Assembly (NCBI GenBank): GCA_964497615.1 | Contig: CAZCEC010000017.1 | Span: forward strand, 1 to 64,000 | Source: CAZCEC01 sp964497615 | GTDB lineage: Bacteria > Chloroflexota > Anaerolineae > Anaerolineales > UBA6663 | Reading direction: 5' to 3' | DNA length: 64,000 bases | Part shown: positions 6,289-15,895 of the stretch, piece by piece | How positions within the stretch are numbered: position 1 is the first letter of the stretch | Layout of the letters: each line of letters opens with the position of its first letter | The notes under the pieces: generated by a model | The model's database searches: none | What the model was told of the DNA's origin: nothing | Seen by the model: only the letters and a program-made list of their open reading frames with translations | Program-made: the position numbers and the translations under genes

Positions 6289-9200
6289 TCAGCGGCAGAT
6301 AGAGATCATACGGGAAATCCGCATCCGTGAGGATCCAGATGTTGGGGGGCTCGAACTTGATGTACAGGTACGGCTGGGTGGGGCTCAGGGTGGCATCGCC
6401 GCTGGTGATGGCGCCCGCCGTCCCATTGGTGGCCGCATCACCCACGATAAAGGGAGTCACGCCGTTGCCGCCGTGTGTCACGGTGATGGTGCTCATGTTC
6501 GGCAGGCCGCGGTTGTCAATGCTGTCCGAGACCGGCGCCGTCACGCGCACGAACTGCCCGGCCTCCACGTTGATGGCGCCGCCTGCGCCATTGCCGGCCC
6601 CGCCCAGCGCCGCCGCATACAGGGTTGCCACTTCGATATCGCCGCCGGCCGTCAGCGCCATCGGCCCGGCGTCCCCGGCAGCCCCGCCCGGCGCGCTGGT
6701 GTGCGAGCGGACGTGGCCGGCCCGGATGCCGCCCGCCGCCGTCAGCGTGATGCGCCCGCCGTCGTCCGTCGCCCCCCCGCGGAGAATGCCCCGGCAAAGA
6801 GATAGTTCATGCCCAGGTCAATGTCGCCGCCGGTAGACTCCACCCACACCGTCCCGCCAGCCTGGGCCATGCCCGAAGACGCCCACGTGTCGGCCAGGAT
6901 GCCGCCGTTGGTGAGGGCCGTGTTGATCTCAATGTTGCCTTCTGCCACCAGGGTCACGTCGCCCGCCAGACCGCTGTCGCCGCTGCTGCCGCTGGCCGCC
7001 TCGCTGCGCGTGTTGATGCCAAACGACCCGATGGTGATAGCGCCCTGCGTGGCCGTGATCGCAACCGTGCCGCCGTCGCCCGGCGCGTTGGCCCCGCCGC
7101 GCGCCAGCGTCTGCACCCAAACCCATTCGCTGAAGACGACATCGCCGTCTTCCACGACGATTGAGACGTCTGCGCCGTCGCCGCTCGGCCCCGCCGCGCC
7201 GCCGTGGTACCACGCGCCGGAGTCAGACCAGATGTAAGTCGCGCGCAGGCCATCCGCGCCATCCAGTGCGCCCGCATTCTGCACCAGGATGCTCACGTCC
7301 CCGGCAGCCCCGGCGAAGCCCGCCCCCGTGAAGCGCGCGTGGCTGCGAATGGTTGTCACCGTAACCGGTCCGGTGGCCGTGATCTGAATGTCGCCCGCCT
7401 CCCCGGCGCCGGTGGCGGACTCGACGTATGAGGCAATGCTGGTAGTGCTCAGCGGGCCACCCGCCGTGATGGTGATGTCACCGCCATTCCCGGCGGCCCC
7501 AGCCTGCGAATCCGACACGCTTACGATCCCGCTGGGCAGGTCGATCCGGCCGCCGGCCGTCGCCAGCACCGGGCCTGCGTTGCCGGTCGCGCCCGCACCG
7601 TTGCTCTGCGACTGGGTGCCCAGGAACCGCGCGTTGATGTCTCCTGCCGCCAGCAGGGTGATCCCGCCGGTATCCCCGGCCGGGCCGTCGCTGCTGAACG
7701 CCAGCACGGAGATGTTGTTGAGGCCGAAGTCGATGTCGCCGCCGGTGGATTCCACCCACACGGCGCCGCCGCCATGGGAGGTACCGGTAATCGCGCGCGA
7801 GTCGGCCAGGATGCCGCCGCTGGTGAGGGTCGTGTTGATCTCGATGTTGCCCGCCGCCGTGAGGCGCACGTCGCCCGCTGTGCCGCTGTCTCCGCTGGAG
7901 CCGCTGGCCGCCTCGCTGCGCGTGTTGAACCCAAACGAGCCGACGCTGATGGCCCCCGTTGTGGCCGTGATCGCCACGCTCCCGCCGTCGCCGGGCGCAT
8001 TGGCCCCGCCCCGCGCCAGCGTCTGCACCCAAATCCAGTCGCTGAAGACGATGTCGCCGTCCTCCACCACCACCGAGACGTCCGCGCCGTCCCCGGACGG
8101 CCCCACCGCGCCGCCGCTGTACCAGGCGCCCGAGTCAGACCAGATGATATTCGCGTGCAGGTCGTCCCCGCCGTCCAGCGCGCCAGCATTCTGCACCAGG
8201 AGGCTCACGTCCCCAGCATCCCCGGCGAAGCCCGCCCCCTCAAACCGCGTGTGGCTTTGAATGGCCGTTAACGTGACCGGTCCGGTGGCCGTGATCTGAA
8301 TGTCGCCCCCATCGCCCGAGCCCGTCACCGACTCAGCGGACGACTCAATGCCCGCGCCGACGAGCGTGCCACCCGCGCTGATCGTCACGTCGCCGCCGTT
8401 GCCGGCCGTCGCTGCGCCCGAGTGGGCATAGGTCAAGATGCTGCCCTGGTTGATGTTGCCTTCTGCCAGCGCCCGCACTGCGCCGCCGTTGCCGGCCGCG
8501 CTGCCCGCCACATTGGCCCGCGTGTTCAGCGTGCTGACCGTGATATGGTCCCGGCTGTCAATCAAGATGACGCCGCCGTCGCCGCCGGGAGAAGCCGTAC
8601 TGGCGTCTATTGTGCCCGCGGTGATGTTGCCGCTGGCCGCGTTGGGGCGGTACTGATTCGTCAGCAGTACCATGCCGTTGGGGGGCGAGAGAGTGATGCT
8701 GCCGATGTTGATGTTGGCTCCCGCTGCCGGCCCGCTAAAGGTCGGCGTCACCACCGCCGCCGGGATCACCTGGTTGCTGGGCGCCCCGCCGGTAAAGGTG
8801 CTCCAGTTGATCCCAGCGCGCACATCCAGCGTAGGGCGCGTCTCGCCGTTGATGGTCACGGGCGTCGCGTCCGACAGGTTGAAGCTCGCCAGGCTGCCAA
8901 TCGCATCCACGCCGTTGAACAAGGTTGCATTGGACGGGTTGATAGTGTTGGCCCCGGTGTCGCTGCTGGTGATGGTCACGCTGGTGACGGTGATGCTGCC
9001 CCCCGCCAGGATGTGCAGCGACGCTCCGACGTAACTTCCCAAGGACACATTCTGGCTGGCCAGGATGATGGGATCCTGGGGGCTGATCAGGTGGCCGGCC
9101 CGGCCGTCCATTTGCTCGATCCGAAACTCGCCGCCGCTCAGGTAATGGGCATCTCCCCGCACCGGCTGCGCCGAGCGCAGCACCATGTCCAGCTCCGACC

Positions 9201-9858
9201 TCAGCGCGCTGGCCGGATGGTTCAGGGCGAAGATATCCACCCCCTGCCGGCCCTCCAGGATAAACTGCCCCCCGATCTGTGTCATTAGCGGTTCGGCCTC
9301 CGCGTCGCGCATTTGGAGCGCCGCACCGGCCAGCAGGCGCAAGTCGCCCCCAACATTGTAAGCGCCCGGCCCCAGCGACAAGTCGTTTCCTGCTTGCAGG
9401 ATGAGCGCCCCGGCCCACGCCGCCCCGGTCACGGCCAGGTTGTGCTCGGCCCTCACGACCCAACCGCCTTCGCCCCCGGCGTAGGTCAGCGCCAGGTCGA
9501 GGCGCTCGCCCTCTTCCGGCAGTGCAATCTCCAATTGGCCCTGGCTCGTTTCCAGCACGAATTGATTCTGCCCGGCTGGCAGCTGCAATAGGCTCGCCTC
9601 GCCCCGCTGGTCGGTGAGAGTCAGTTGTCCGCTGGCAGCCTCGCGCTCCAGCGCCAGGGCCGCCCCCCGGCCGCCGCCATCAACCGTGACGCGCAGGTAA
9701 CCCAATGCGTCCATCTCCACGCGGAGCGCGGTCGGCGCGATACCAGCCGGCTTGCCGGCCGCCAGGCCCCTCAGCCCCACATCGCCGCTCTGAGACTCGA
9801 TAACCAAGGCAACCAATAGACCTGTGAGCCAGGCCAGCAATAGTCTGAGAAGCGTCAT
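6278..9858 (-). pseudogene. Giant repeat adhesin-like secreted protein, frameshifted once
   Basis: Reads as about 1193 residues if one base is restored. The ATG at 9858 follows AAAGGAG with good spacing and opens an export signal (TLLRLLLAWLTGLLVALVI). The body is a Gly/Ala/Thr-rich beta-solenoid with filamentous-haemagglutinin-like strands (GGDIQITATGP, GNIEINT). It contains two copies of a roughly 304-residue unit. The frame breaks at a run of seven G (minus strand, about 6770-6780). With an eighth G the frame continues through GGRITLTAAGG to the last 127 residues, ending YDLYLPLIMK, a C-terminal motif typical of Chloroflexota surface proteins. The role is probably cell-surface attachment. 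The break may be a real mutation or a homopolymer sequencing error; the clean continuation favours the latter. Confidence 0.75.
6600..8430 (-). repeat. Tandem approx. 912-bp duplication inside the adhesin gene
   Basis: Two consecutive units offset by about 912 bases encode nearly the same 304-residue segment. For example, the codons for FNTRSEAASGSSGDSG (about 7925) and INTRSEAASGSSGDSG (about 7010) align at this offset, as do the WVQTLARGGANAPGDGG and SDSGAWY blocks. Boundaries are approximate. Differences scattered between the copies show this is not an assembly echo. Confidence 0.75.
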
Positions 9859-10125
9859 CACTTCATGCTCCTTTCGGCTGCTGCCATGCCAGACGGAGGC
9901 GCGAACGTGCGTGGCCAACCGGTGCTGCGAAGGGCGAACGAAGGCCGTGACCAACCGGCGCGAGCCGGCCTCGCGCTGGAGGCCGACCCTGGTGGAGACA
10001 ACCCCTGCCAGGCATTGTGGCAAAGGCGAGGTCAAAAGTCAACCAGGGTATACTTTAAGTCTGTCCTCCCCCGTGCAGGCCTTTCGCGCCCTGGCGGCGA
10101 TCGAGGCCGCCAAACTGGATAGCCG

Positions 10126-11145
10126 ATGAACTCTCGTGAACGCGTCCTCGCCACCCTCCAGCGCCGCCCCGCCGACCGCATGCCCGTCTTCGGCTGGACC
10201 CAGGCCAACCTGGAACAGCCCATCCGCGACCGTTTCGGCTCCATTGACGCCTTCGAGGATCACTACGCGTTCGACCTCGTGCACCTGTTCGGCGGCCCCT
10301 ATCCGCACCCCGCCCACGTCACCCGCCCCGTCGAAGGCGCTGCCCCCTCCATCCTTCCAGCGGACTACCTCGATGTGACTCTCAACGACCCCAACGACCA
10401 CGCCGCCTATCAGGCCCTCGCCGAGCAGATCGCCCATCACCAGGGCCGCCGCGGCCGCTTCGTCTACGTCCAGACCCCCGGCATCTTCGAATGCCTGAAC
10501 GACGTCTTCGGCCTCCAGAACCACCTGCTCTACCTGTCCCTCTACCCCGACGCCCTCCAGCAGGTCTACCGGCGCCAGGCTGAATGGAACCGCGCTTTTG
10601 CCATGAACTGCCTCGACCTGGGCGTGGACATGATCCATGTCTCCGACGATTGGGGCGGCCAGGATCGCATCCTCTTCAGCCCGCGCCTGTGGTGGAACCT
10701 GATCTACCCCCACCACGCCGTCACCTGCCAGGCCGTCCGGGCGCGCGGCGCGCCCCTCAGCCTGCACAGCGACGGCAACATCCAGGCCGTCATCGACGGC
10801 GTCATCCAGTTGGGCTATCAGGTCGTCCATCCCTGGCAGGAGTCCGCCGGGATGAGCCTGGCCGACTACAAGGCCCGTTACAGCGGCCAGTTCACCGTCA
10901 TGGGCGGCCTCGACGTCCAGACCACCATCGGCTTCGGCAAGTTCGACTTCCTCCAGCGCGAGATCGAGCGCGTCATCGGTCTGTTCCCCGACGGCGGCCT
11001 CATCTTCTGCACCTCGCACTTCATCCAGGAGCATTGCACCATCGAGGAGTTGGTCTTCGCCTACGACCTGGTCTATCGCCTGGTGCACCAGCAGCCCGCG
11101 CCGCCCCTCCCCGCCGCACCCGGCAGTGCCCCGCTCCCTGGCTGA
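10126..11145 (+). CDS. URO-D superfamily protein (second copy)
   Basis: A 339-residue TIM-barrel protein beginning MNSRERVLATLQRRPADRMPV, the characteristic start of URO-D-like methyltransferases. It carries VDMIHVSDDWGGQ in the middle, LSLHSDGNIQAVI (the His-containing loop) and LIFCTSHFIQE near the end. It is similar in length and plan to the protein at 5299-6288 but only distantly related in sequence. It is divergent from the adhesin gene, with 267 bases between them that hold no other gene. It may demethylate an unidentified methylated compound or modify a corrinoid carrier, but no corrinoid-binding protein is seen in this window. The last about 15 residues are Pro/Ala-rich tail. Confidence 0.85.
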   Translation: MNSRERVLATLQRRPADRMPVFGWTQANLEQPIRDRFGSIDAFEDHYAFDLVHLFGGPYPHPAHVTRPVEGAAPSILPADYLDVTLNDPNDHAAYQALAEQIAHHQGRRGRFVYVQTPGIFECLNDVFGLQNHLLYLSLYPDALQQVYRRQAEWNRAFAMNCLDLGVDMIHVSDDWGGQDRILFSPRLWWNLIYPHHAVTCQAVRARGAPLSLHSDGNIQAVIDGVIQLGYQVVHPWQESAGMSLADYKARYSGQFTVMGGLDVQTTIGFGKFDFLQREIERVIGLFPDGGLIFCTSHFIQEHCTIEELVFAYDLVYRLVHQQPAPPLPAAPGSAPLPG

Positions 11146-11200
11146 TGCATCGCGCGCGGCCCCGACGCCCCGGCTCAGTGGCGCAGTCTCACCGGGACGC

Positions 11201-11226
11201 AAAAGCGCCTGCGTTCCCGCAGGCGC
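11201..11226 (-). terminator. Intrinsic terminator between convergent genes
   Basis: A perfect 9-base stem GCGCCTGCG / CGCAGGCGC with a TTCC loop. On the minus strand it is directly followed by TTTTGCG, so it best terminates the gene at 11270-11896. It also lies about 60 bases after the URO-D gene on the plus strand and may serve both. Confidence 0.65.
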
Positions 11227-11269
11227 CTGTCGCTGCTGTTTTCCGGCCAGGGTTTGGTCGCCGGTCCGT

Positions 11270-11896
11270 TTAGGTGAGGCCGCCTGCCTTGGCCAGCTTG
11301 CGGATCTGGTTCGCGATCGCCAGGATCTGCGTCACGTACTGGCTGAGCTGCGTTCGGGTCGGGGTTGCGGGCATGCGGTCCACGATGGCGTCCACCTTCT
11401 GCACTTCGTCGCGAATCGCCGTCACCGTCTTGAGTTGCTCCGGCGTCAGGTTACGCGCCTGCGACGCCATCGCCGACAGCCCGCGCGCCGGTCCAGACTT
11501 GAAGCGGCTCAGGTCGTCCCGGGTCGTCTTGTCCTTGCTCAGCTTCTGGACCATCGCCATGAACTTGACCAGTTCGGCCTGGTAGGTCTTAATGGTCGCC
11601 ATGCCGCGCTCGGTGTCCATTCGGTTCTTGTGCGCGGCGCCCACGAACTTGTCCAGGAAGGTCTTCTCAAAAGTGGCGTAGTCCTTCATCTTCTTTTTGG
11701 TGCTGGCGGATTTGCTCACCTTGCTGATGTAGGTCGCCAGCGCCTTCTCCAGCGCCGTATAGGCCACCAGGTACGTCTTGGGGGTGCCGGCATTCGAGTT
11801 CCAGTAGGCCTGCAGCGCCTTCGTCACGCCGCCCTCCGGCGCGCCGTGCCGTTTGTACAACTCTGTCCACTTGCTCACATTCGGTATGTCGGGCAT
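11270..11896 (-). CDS. Hypothetical helical protein
   Basis: A 208-residue, lysine-rich, almost entirely alpha-helical protein that I cannot assign to a family. The ATG at 11896 has a strong GGAGGGGAG upstream; a start at 11935 would add residues across that site and is less likely. There is no signal peptide or membrane helix, and the amphipathic heptad-like pattern suggests a helical bundle. It is flanked downstream by the hairpin terminator at 11201-11226. It is transcribed alone, opposite to its neighbours. Nothing nearby reveals its role. Confidence 0.7.
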   Translation of the reverse strand: MPDIPNVSKWTELYKRHGAPEGGVTKALQAYWNSNAGTPKTYLVAYTALEKALATYISKVSKSASTKKKMKDYATFEKTFLDKFVGAAHKNRMDTERGMATIKTYQAELVKFMAMVQKLSKDKTTRDDLSRFKSGPARGLSAMASQARNLTPEQLKTVTAIRDEVQKVDAIVDRMPATPTRTQLSQYVTQILAIANQIRKLAKAGGLT

Positions 11897-12091
11897 GGGT
11901 CTCCCCTCCAGTGGGAGCGGTGGTAAAGTGACCAATCCGATCAGCGAACCAGCAACACGCGGATTATAGATGATTCCGGCCGGCCTGCCCGCTCGGGCAG
12001 CGCCCTCTTGTCAATCGGATGTAGAATGTGGCTGCCCCTGCGCTTGGCGGAGCCCTCACCCCTCACGGCCCAATTCTCGGAGACACCCTGC

Positions 12092-13741
12092 ATGCAAAAA
12101 GTGCTCTATGTTTACGGCGGCGCCGACTTTCACCCGGCCGAGGCCGGCGGCAAAATCCTGGCCGAGGTCCTCGCCCGCGACGGCCGCTTCGAGCTGCACA
12201 TGACCCCCAACCTGGACGCGCTGGCCTCCCTGCCCAACGGCCAATACGCCGCCGTCGTCCTTTTCACCACCGGCTTCGCCGATGAGTTGCCCCCCGACCG
12301 TGAGCAGGGCCTGCTCGGCTTCGTCCGCGGCGGCGGCGGCTTCGTCGGCCTCCACGCCGCCGCCAACAGCTTCCGCGGCAGCCGCGCCTACGTCGAAATG
12401 CTCGGCGCCGAGTTTGCCTCTCACCCCCCGGCCCACGAGTACCCGATCGAGATCGTGAACCCCGGCCATTACACGACCACCCGCCTGCCCGCCTTCACCG
12501 TCTTCGACGAGTTGTATCACCTGCAGGGCTTCGACCCGGCCCAGTCCACCGTGCTGGCCCAATCCACCTGGCAGGGCCAGCGCCACCCCGTGGCCTACGC
12601 CCGCGATTACGGCCAGGGCCGCGTCGTCTACCTTGCCAACGGCCACACCGCCCAGGTCTGGCAGCACCCCGAGTTCCGCAAACTGCTCCTGCGCGCCGTC
12701 GCCTGGACCGCCGGGGCCAATGTGCCCGACAAAACCATCCGCTGCGGCCTGCTCGGCTACGGCCCCGCCTTCAACATGGGCAAGGGCCACGCCGGCTGGA
12801 TTGACGCCACCCCCGGCCTGCAAACCGTCGCCGTGTGCGATGCCTCCCCCGCCCGCGTCGAGGCCGCTCGCGCCGAACTGCCCGGCCTGGCCGGCTACTT
12901 CACCCGCCTCGACGACCTGCTCGCCATGCCCGACCTCGACCTGGTCGTCAACATCCTCCCCCACAACCTCCACGCCCCCGCCACCCTCCAATGCCTCCAG
13001 GCCGGCAAGCACGTCGTGCTGGAGAAGCCCTTCTGCCTCACCGTGGCCGAGGCCAACGCCATGATCGAACTGGCCCATGCGCGCGGCCTGATGCTCAGCC
13101 TGTTCCACAACCGCCGCTGGGACGGTGACTACCTCACCCTCCGCCGCCTGATCGATCAGGGCCTCATCGGCGAGGTCTTCCACATCGAATGCGGCCAGGG
13201 CGGCTACGGCCACCCCGGCTTCTGGTGGCGGTCCGACAAGTCCATCAGCGGCGGCGTCATGTACGATTGGGGCGCCCACTACCTCGACTGGATTCTCAAT
13301 CTCGTCCCCGCCCCCATCACCCAGGTCACCGGCAACTTCCAGAAGCGCGTCTGGCACTCGGTCACCAACGAGGACTTTGGTCAGGTCTACATCCGCTTCG
13401 CCAACGGCTGCACCGCCGACTACCTGACCTCGCACATCAGCGCCTCCACCCGCCCCCAGTGGCGCATCAACGGCACCCGCGGCGCCATCGAGCGCCACGG
13501 CGGCGACAGCCTCACCCTCATCTCCTACGTCAACGGCTTCCGCCAGGAGAGCCAGGTCAAAATCACCCTGCCCGGCTACGGCAGCACCGAATACTACCGC
13601 ACCGTGGCCGATCACCTCCTCTTCGGCGAAGAGTTGGTCGTCACTCCGGAGCAGGCCCGCCGCGTCATCGGCGTCATCGAAGCCGGCCTGCGCAGTTCGG
13701 AGCAGGGCGTCAGCGTTCCGCCGCCGCCCGGCTGCGAGTAA
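12092..13741 (+). CDS. ThuA-like domain fused to Gfo/Idh/MocA oxidoreductase
   Basis: A 549-residue two-domain protein. Residues 1 to about 210 form a ThuA-like, class I glutamine-amidotransferase-fold domain (KVLYVYGGADFHP, then GGGGFVGLHAAANSF with a His in place of the usual Cys nucleophile). From about 213 (IRCGLLGYGPAFNMG) a Rossmann NAD(P)-binding domain begins, followed by VVLEKPFCLT (the EKP lysine) and YDWGAHYLDW, the Gfo/Idh/MocA signature with its catalytic His. ThuA-like and Gfo/Idh/MocA proteins are often encoded side by side for uptake and oxidation of sugars such as trehalose or 3-keto-sugars; here they are one polypeptide. The ATG at 12092 follows CGGAG. It is followed after 6 bases by another URO-D-like gene, probably cotranscribed. 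Confidence 0.9.
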   Translation: MQKVLYVYGGADFHPAEAGGKILAEVLARDGRFELHMTPNLDALASLPNGQYAAVVLFTTGFADELPPDREQGLLGFVRGGGGFVGLHAAANSFRGSRAYVEMLGAEFASHPPAHEYPIEIVNPGHYTTTRLPAFTVFDELYHLQGFDPAQSTVLAQSTWQGQRHPVAYARDYGQGRVVYLANGHTAQVWQHPEFRKLLLRAVAWTAGANVPDKTIRCGLLGYGPAFNMGKGHAGWIDATPGLQTVAVCDASPARVEAARAELPGLAGYFTRLDDLLAMPDLDLVVNILPHNLHAPATLQCLQAGKHVVLEKPFCLTVAEANAMIELAHARGLMLSLFHNRRWDGDYLTLRRLIDQGLIGEVFHIECGQGGYGHPGFWWRSDKSISGGVMYDWGAHYLDWILNLVPAPITQVTGNFQKRVWHSVTNEDFGQVYIRFANGCTADYLTSHISASTRPQWRINGTRGAIERHGGDSLTLISYVNGFRQESQVKITLPGYGSTEYYRTVADHLLFGEELVVTPEQARRVIGVIEAGLRSSEQGVSVPPPPGCE

Positions 13742-13747
13742 CCTGCC

Positions 13748-14812
13748 ATGGAACTCCTCTACAAGCCCAACTTCGAGCAAGCCCGCGGCTACTGGCGCGC
13801 CTTCTGGAACCACGCCATCCTCGACCGGCCCGTCGCCGTCATCACCGCCCCTCAGGACCCCGCCCATCCGGTCAAACGCCCCTCCATCCTCACCCGCGCT
13901 GGCGGCGACTATCAGGCCGCTCTCGACCGCCATGAAGAATGGGCCGCCGCCACCTACTTTGCCGGCGAGGCCATGCCGATCATGAACTGCTGGTTCGGCC
14001 CGGACCAGTTCGCCGCCTTCCTGGGCGCCGAGCTGTCCTACGCCGAAGAAGACGAAACCTCCTGGACCACGCCCTGCGTCACCGATTGGCGCGCCGCCGA
14101 GCTTAAATTGGATGACTCACCGGGAAGTGTTTGGTCCGAACTGCTGCGCTTCGTGCGCCTGGCCGCCGGGCAGGGCGAAGGCAAATACCTTGTCGCCACC
14201 CTCGACATGCACACCAACCTGGACGGCCTGCGCGGCCTGCGCGGCACCCAGGAATTGGTGCTCGATGTGATGCAGCGCCCCGACGACGTGGAGCACGCTC
14301 TCAACCAGGCGCGCGCCCTCTACGCTCCCGTCTACGACGCTGTCTATGAAGCCGGCCGCATGGCCCAGCGCGGCTGCGCCAGTTGGCTCCCCGCCTACTG
14401 CGAGCAGCGCTTCGCCGTCGTCGAGTGCGACGTCGCCTGCCTGTTCGGCCCGCGCCACGGCCGCCGCTTCATCATCCCCGCCATCGCCGAGGAAGCCGCC
14501 TACCTCGACCACTCCATCTACCACTTCGACGGCCCCCAGGCTCTCCAGCACATGGACGACGTTTTGGCTGTCTCCGATTTTGACGCCATCCAGTGGGTGC
14601 CCGGCGACGGCCAGCCCAAGACCTTCGAGTGGATGGACCTGCTGCACAAGATCCAGGCCGCTGGCAAGGGCCTGTGGCTCTACGATTGGACCATTGACGA
14701 CATCCACCGCCACTACCGCGAGCTGCGCCCCGAGGGCGTCGTCTTCCACATTGACGTCGCCTCCCCCCAGGAAGCCGACGACCTGCTAGACTGGCTGAAA
14801 CGGAATACCTAA
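13748..14812 (+). CDS. Divergent URO-D-like protein (third copy)
   Basis: A 354-residue protein related to the URO-D / methionine-synthase-like TIM-barrel group. Supporting features are the N-terminal helix followed by WNHAILDRPVAVI, the C-terminal block SIYHFDGPQALQHMDDVL and DAIQWVPGDGQP, and the closing VVFHIDVASPQEADDLLDWL. This subgroup is usually annotated as uroporphyrinogen decarboxylase-like and occurs beside Gfo/Idh/MocA oxidoreductases. It lies 6 bases after the ThuA fusion, pointing to a shared transcript, and its stop overlaps the convergent PhyH gene by 4 bases. Substrate unknown. Confidence 0.75.
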   Translation: MELLYKPNFEQARGYWRAFWNHAILDRPVAVITAPQDPAHPVKRPSILTRAGGDYQAALDRHEEWAAATYFAGEAMPIMNCWFGPDQFAAFLGAELSYAEEDETSWTTPCVTDWRAAELKLDDSPGSVWSELLRFVRLAAGQGEGKYLVATLDMHTNLDGLRGLRGTQELVLDVMQRPDDVEHALNQARALYAPVYDAVYEAGRMAQRGCASWLPAYCEQRFAVVECDVACLFGPRHGRRFIIPAIAEEAAYLDHSIYHFDGPQALQHMDDVLAVSDFDAIQWVPGDGQPKTFEWMDLLHKIQAAGKGLWLYDWTIDDIHRHYRELRPEGVVFHIDVASPQEADDLLDWLKRNT

Positions 14813-15669
14813 GCCGGCCACATCTGCGGGAAGAAGTCGTTGTTGAACGGCTGCCCGTCGTAATACTTCGGCCCCAGCATCGCCAAGTTCGGGTGCAGCG
14901 GCTTGCCGGCCACGTAGTACGTGTCCCCCGGCATCATGTGCGAGATTACGCACAGCCGCGGCTGGTCCGTCCCATTTGGCCCCGACCCGTGGAACGTCAG
15001 CGCGTGGTGAAAGCTCACCTCCCCCGCCTTCAGGATCACTGGCTCTTCCTTCCACTCCCCGCCCCCGCTCAGTTGCTGGAAGTGCGCCCGCCACTTCTCC
15101 ATCTCTTTCTTGTCGTTGTTGCTCCCCTCGATCACCCCCCACTTGTGCGACCCCGGCACCATGATCATCGCCCCATTGCGCTCGTCCGTGTCCTGCAGCG
15201 CCACCCAGGCCGAGATCATGTTCGTCGTGCTGCACGACTGCCAGAAGCCCCAGTCCTGGTGCCAGCCCACGTTCCCGGCCTCCACCCGCTCGCCGCCGCC
15301 CGTCCCTGGCTTGTAGAGCGCCTGATCGTGCCACAGCCGCACGGTGCTCACCCGCATCAGCCGCGCCGCGATCTTGCCGATCAGCGGCGAGAGGATCGCC
15401 GCCCGCATCTCCTCGTTCAGCCAAAAGGCATCCACCTGCTGGCGCAGGGCCGGCGAGGCCGGGTCGCCCAGCACCGCCCCATAAATGGACGGGATCGGGT
15501 AGTCGTTGTCGCCCGCCCACAGCCGGTCGTGCGCCCGCCGCAGCCGCTCCACCGTCTCGTCGTCAAACAGCTTCGGCCCCACCCAGTACCCGCGCTCCCA
15601 ATATTCGCCAATCACCGCCTCGGTCGCGATCTGGTCCACATCTGCGAGGGTCGGAATCCTGTCCGTCAT
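14809..15669 (-). CDS. Phytanoyl-CoA dioxygenase (PhyH) family protein
   Basis: A 286-residue Fe(II)/2-oxoglutarate dioxygenase of the PhyH family. The iron ligands appear as H-x-D in NVGWHQDWGFW (about 136-146) and the distal His in HALTFHGSGPNG, with the 2-oxoglutarate-binding Arg in DQPRLCVIS. The ATG at 15669 has AGGAGAG upstream. It belongs to a subgroup different from the five tandem PhyH genes at 19.4-23.8 kb. Members hydroxylate small organic molecules or lipids; the substrate cannot be read from sequence. It is a single gene on the minus strand, convergent with the URO-D-like gene. Confidence 0.88.
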   Translation of the reverse strand: MTDRIPTLADVDQIATEAVIGEYWERGYWVGPKLFDDETVERLRRAHDRLWAGDNDYPIPSIYGAVLGDPASPALRQQVDAFWLNEEMRAAILSPLIGKIAARLMRVSTVRLWHDQALYKPGTGGGERVEAGNVGWHQDWGFWQSCSTTNMISAWVALQDTDERNGAMIMVPGSHKWGVIEGSNNDKKEMEKWRAHFQQLSGGGEWKEEPVILKAGEVSFHHALTFHGSGPNGTDQPRLCVISHMMPGDTYYVAGKPLHPNLAMLGPKYYDGQPFNNDFFPQMWPA

Positions 15670-15895
15670 GGCCGGTCTCTCCTGAATGTCCCCCTTTTGT
15701 CGGCGCGCCGGATTATAGCCGTGCTTTACTTCCACGTGTGCCCGTTCACGGCGCTCCTGCCTGCCGCCGGATCGGCCCCAGCCCGCAGTTGCATCCCGTC
15801 GCGTCCGGCCTATAATCCTGCTTGTCGCGCTGCCTCCCTGCCTGCTCTATCTCAAGTCGATCGTCCTGGCCCTTCCCATCATAGGTGGAGTCCTC

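Noticed and set aside
12056..13933. A 625-codon minus-strand open frame
   Set aside because: Antisense shadow of the ThuA fusion gene, with Gly/Val/Ala-biased composition and no recognisable domain.
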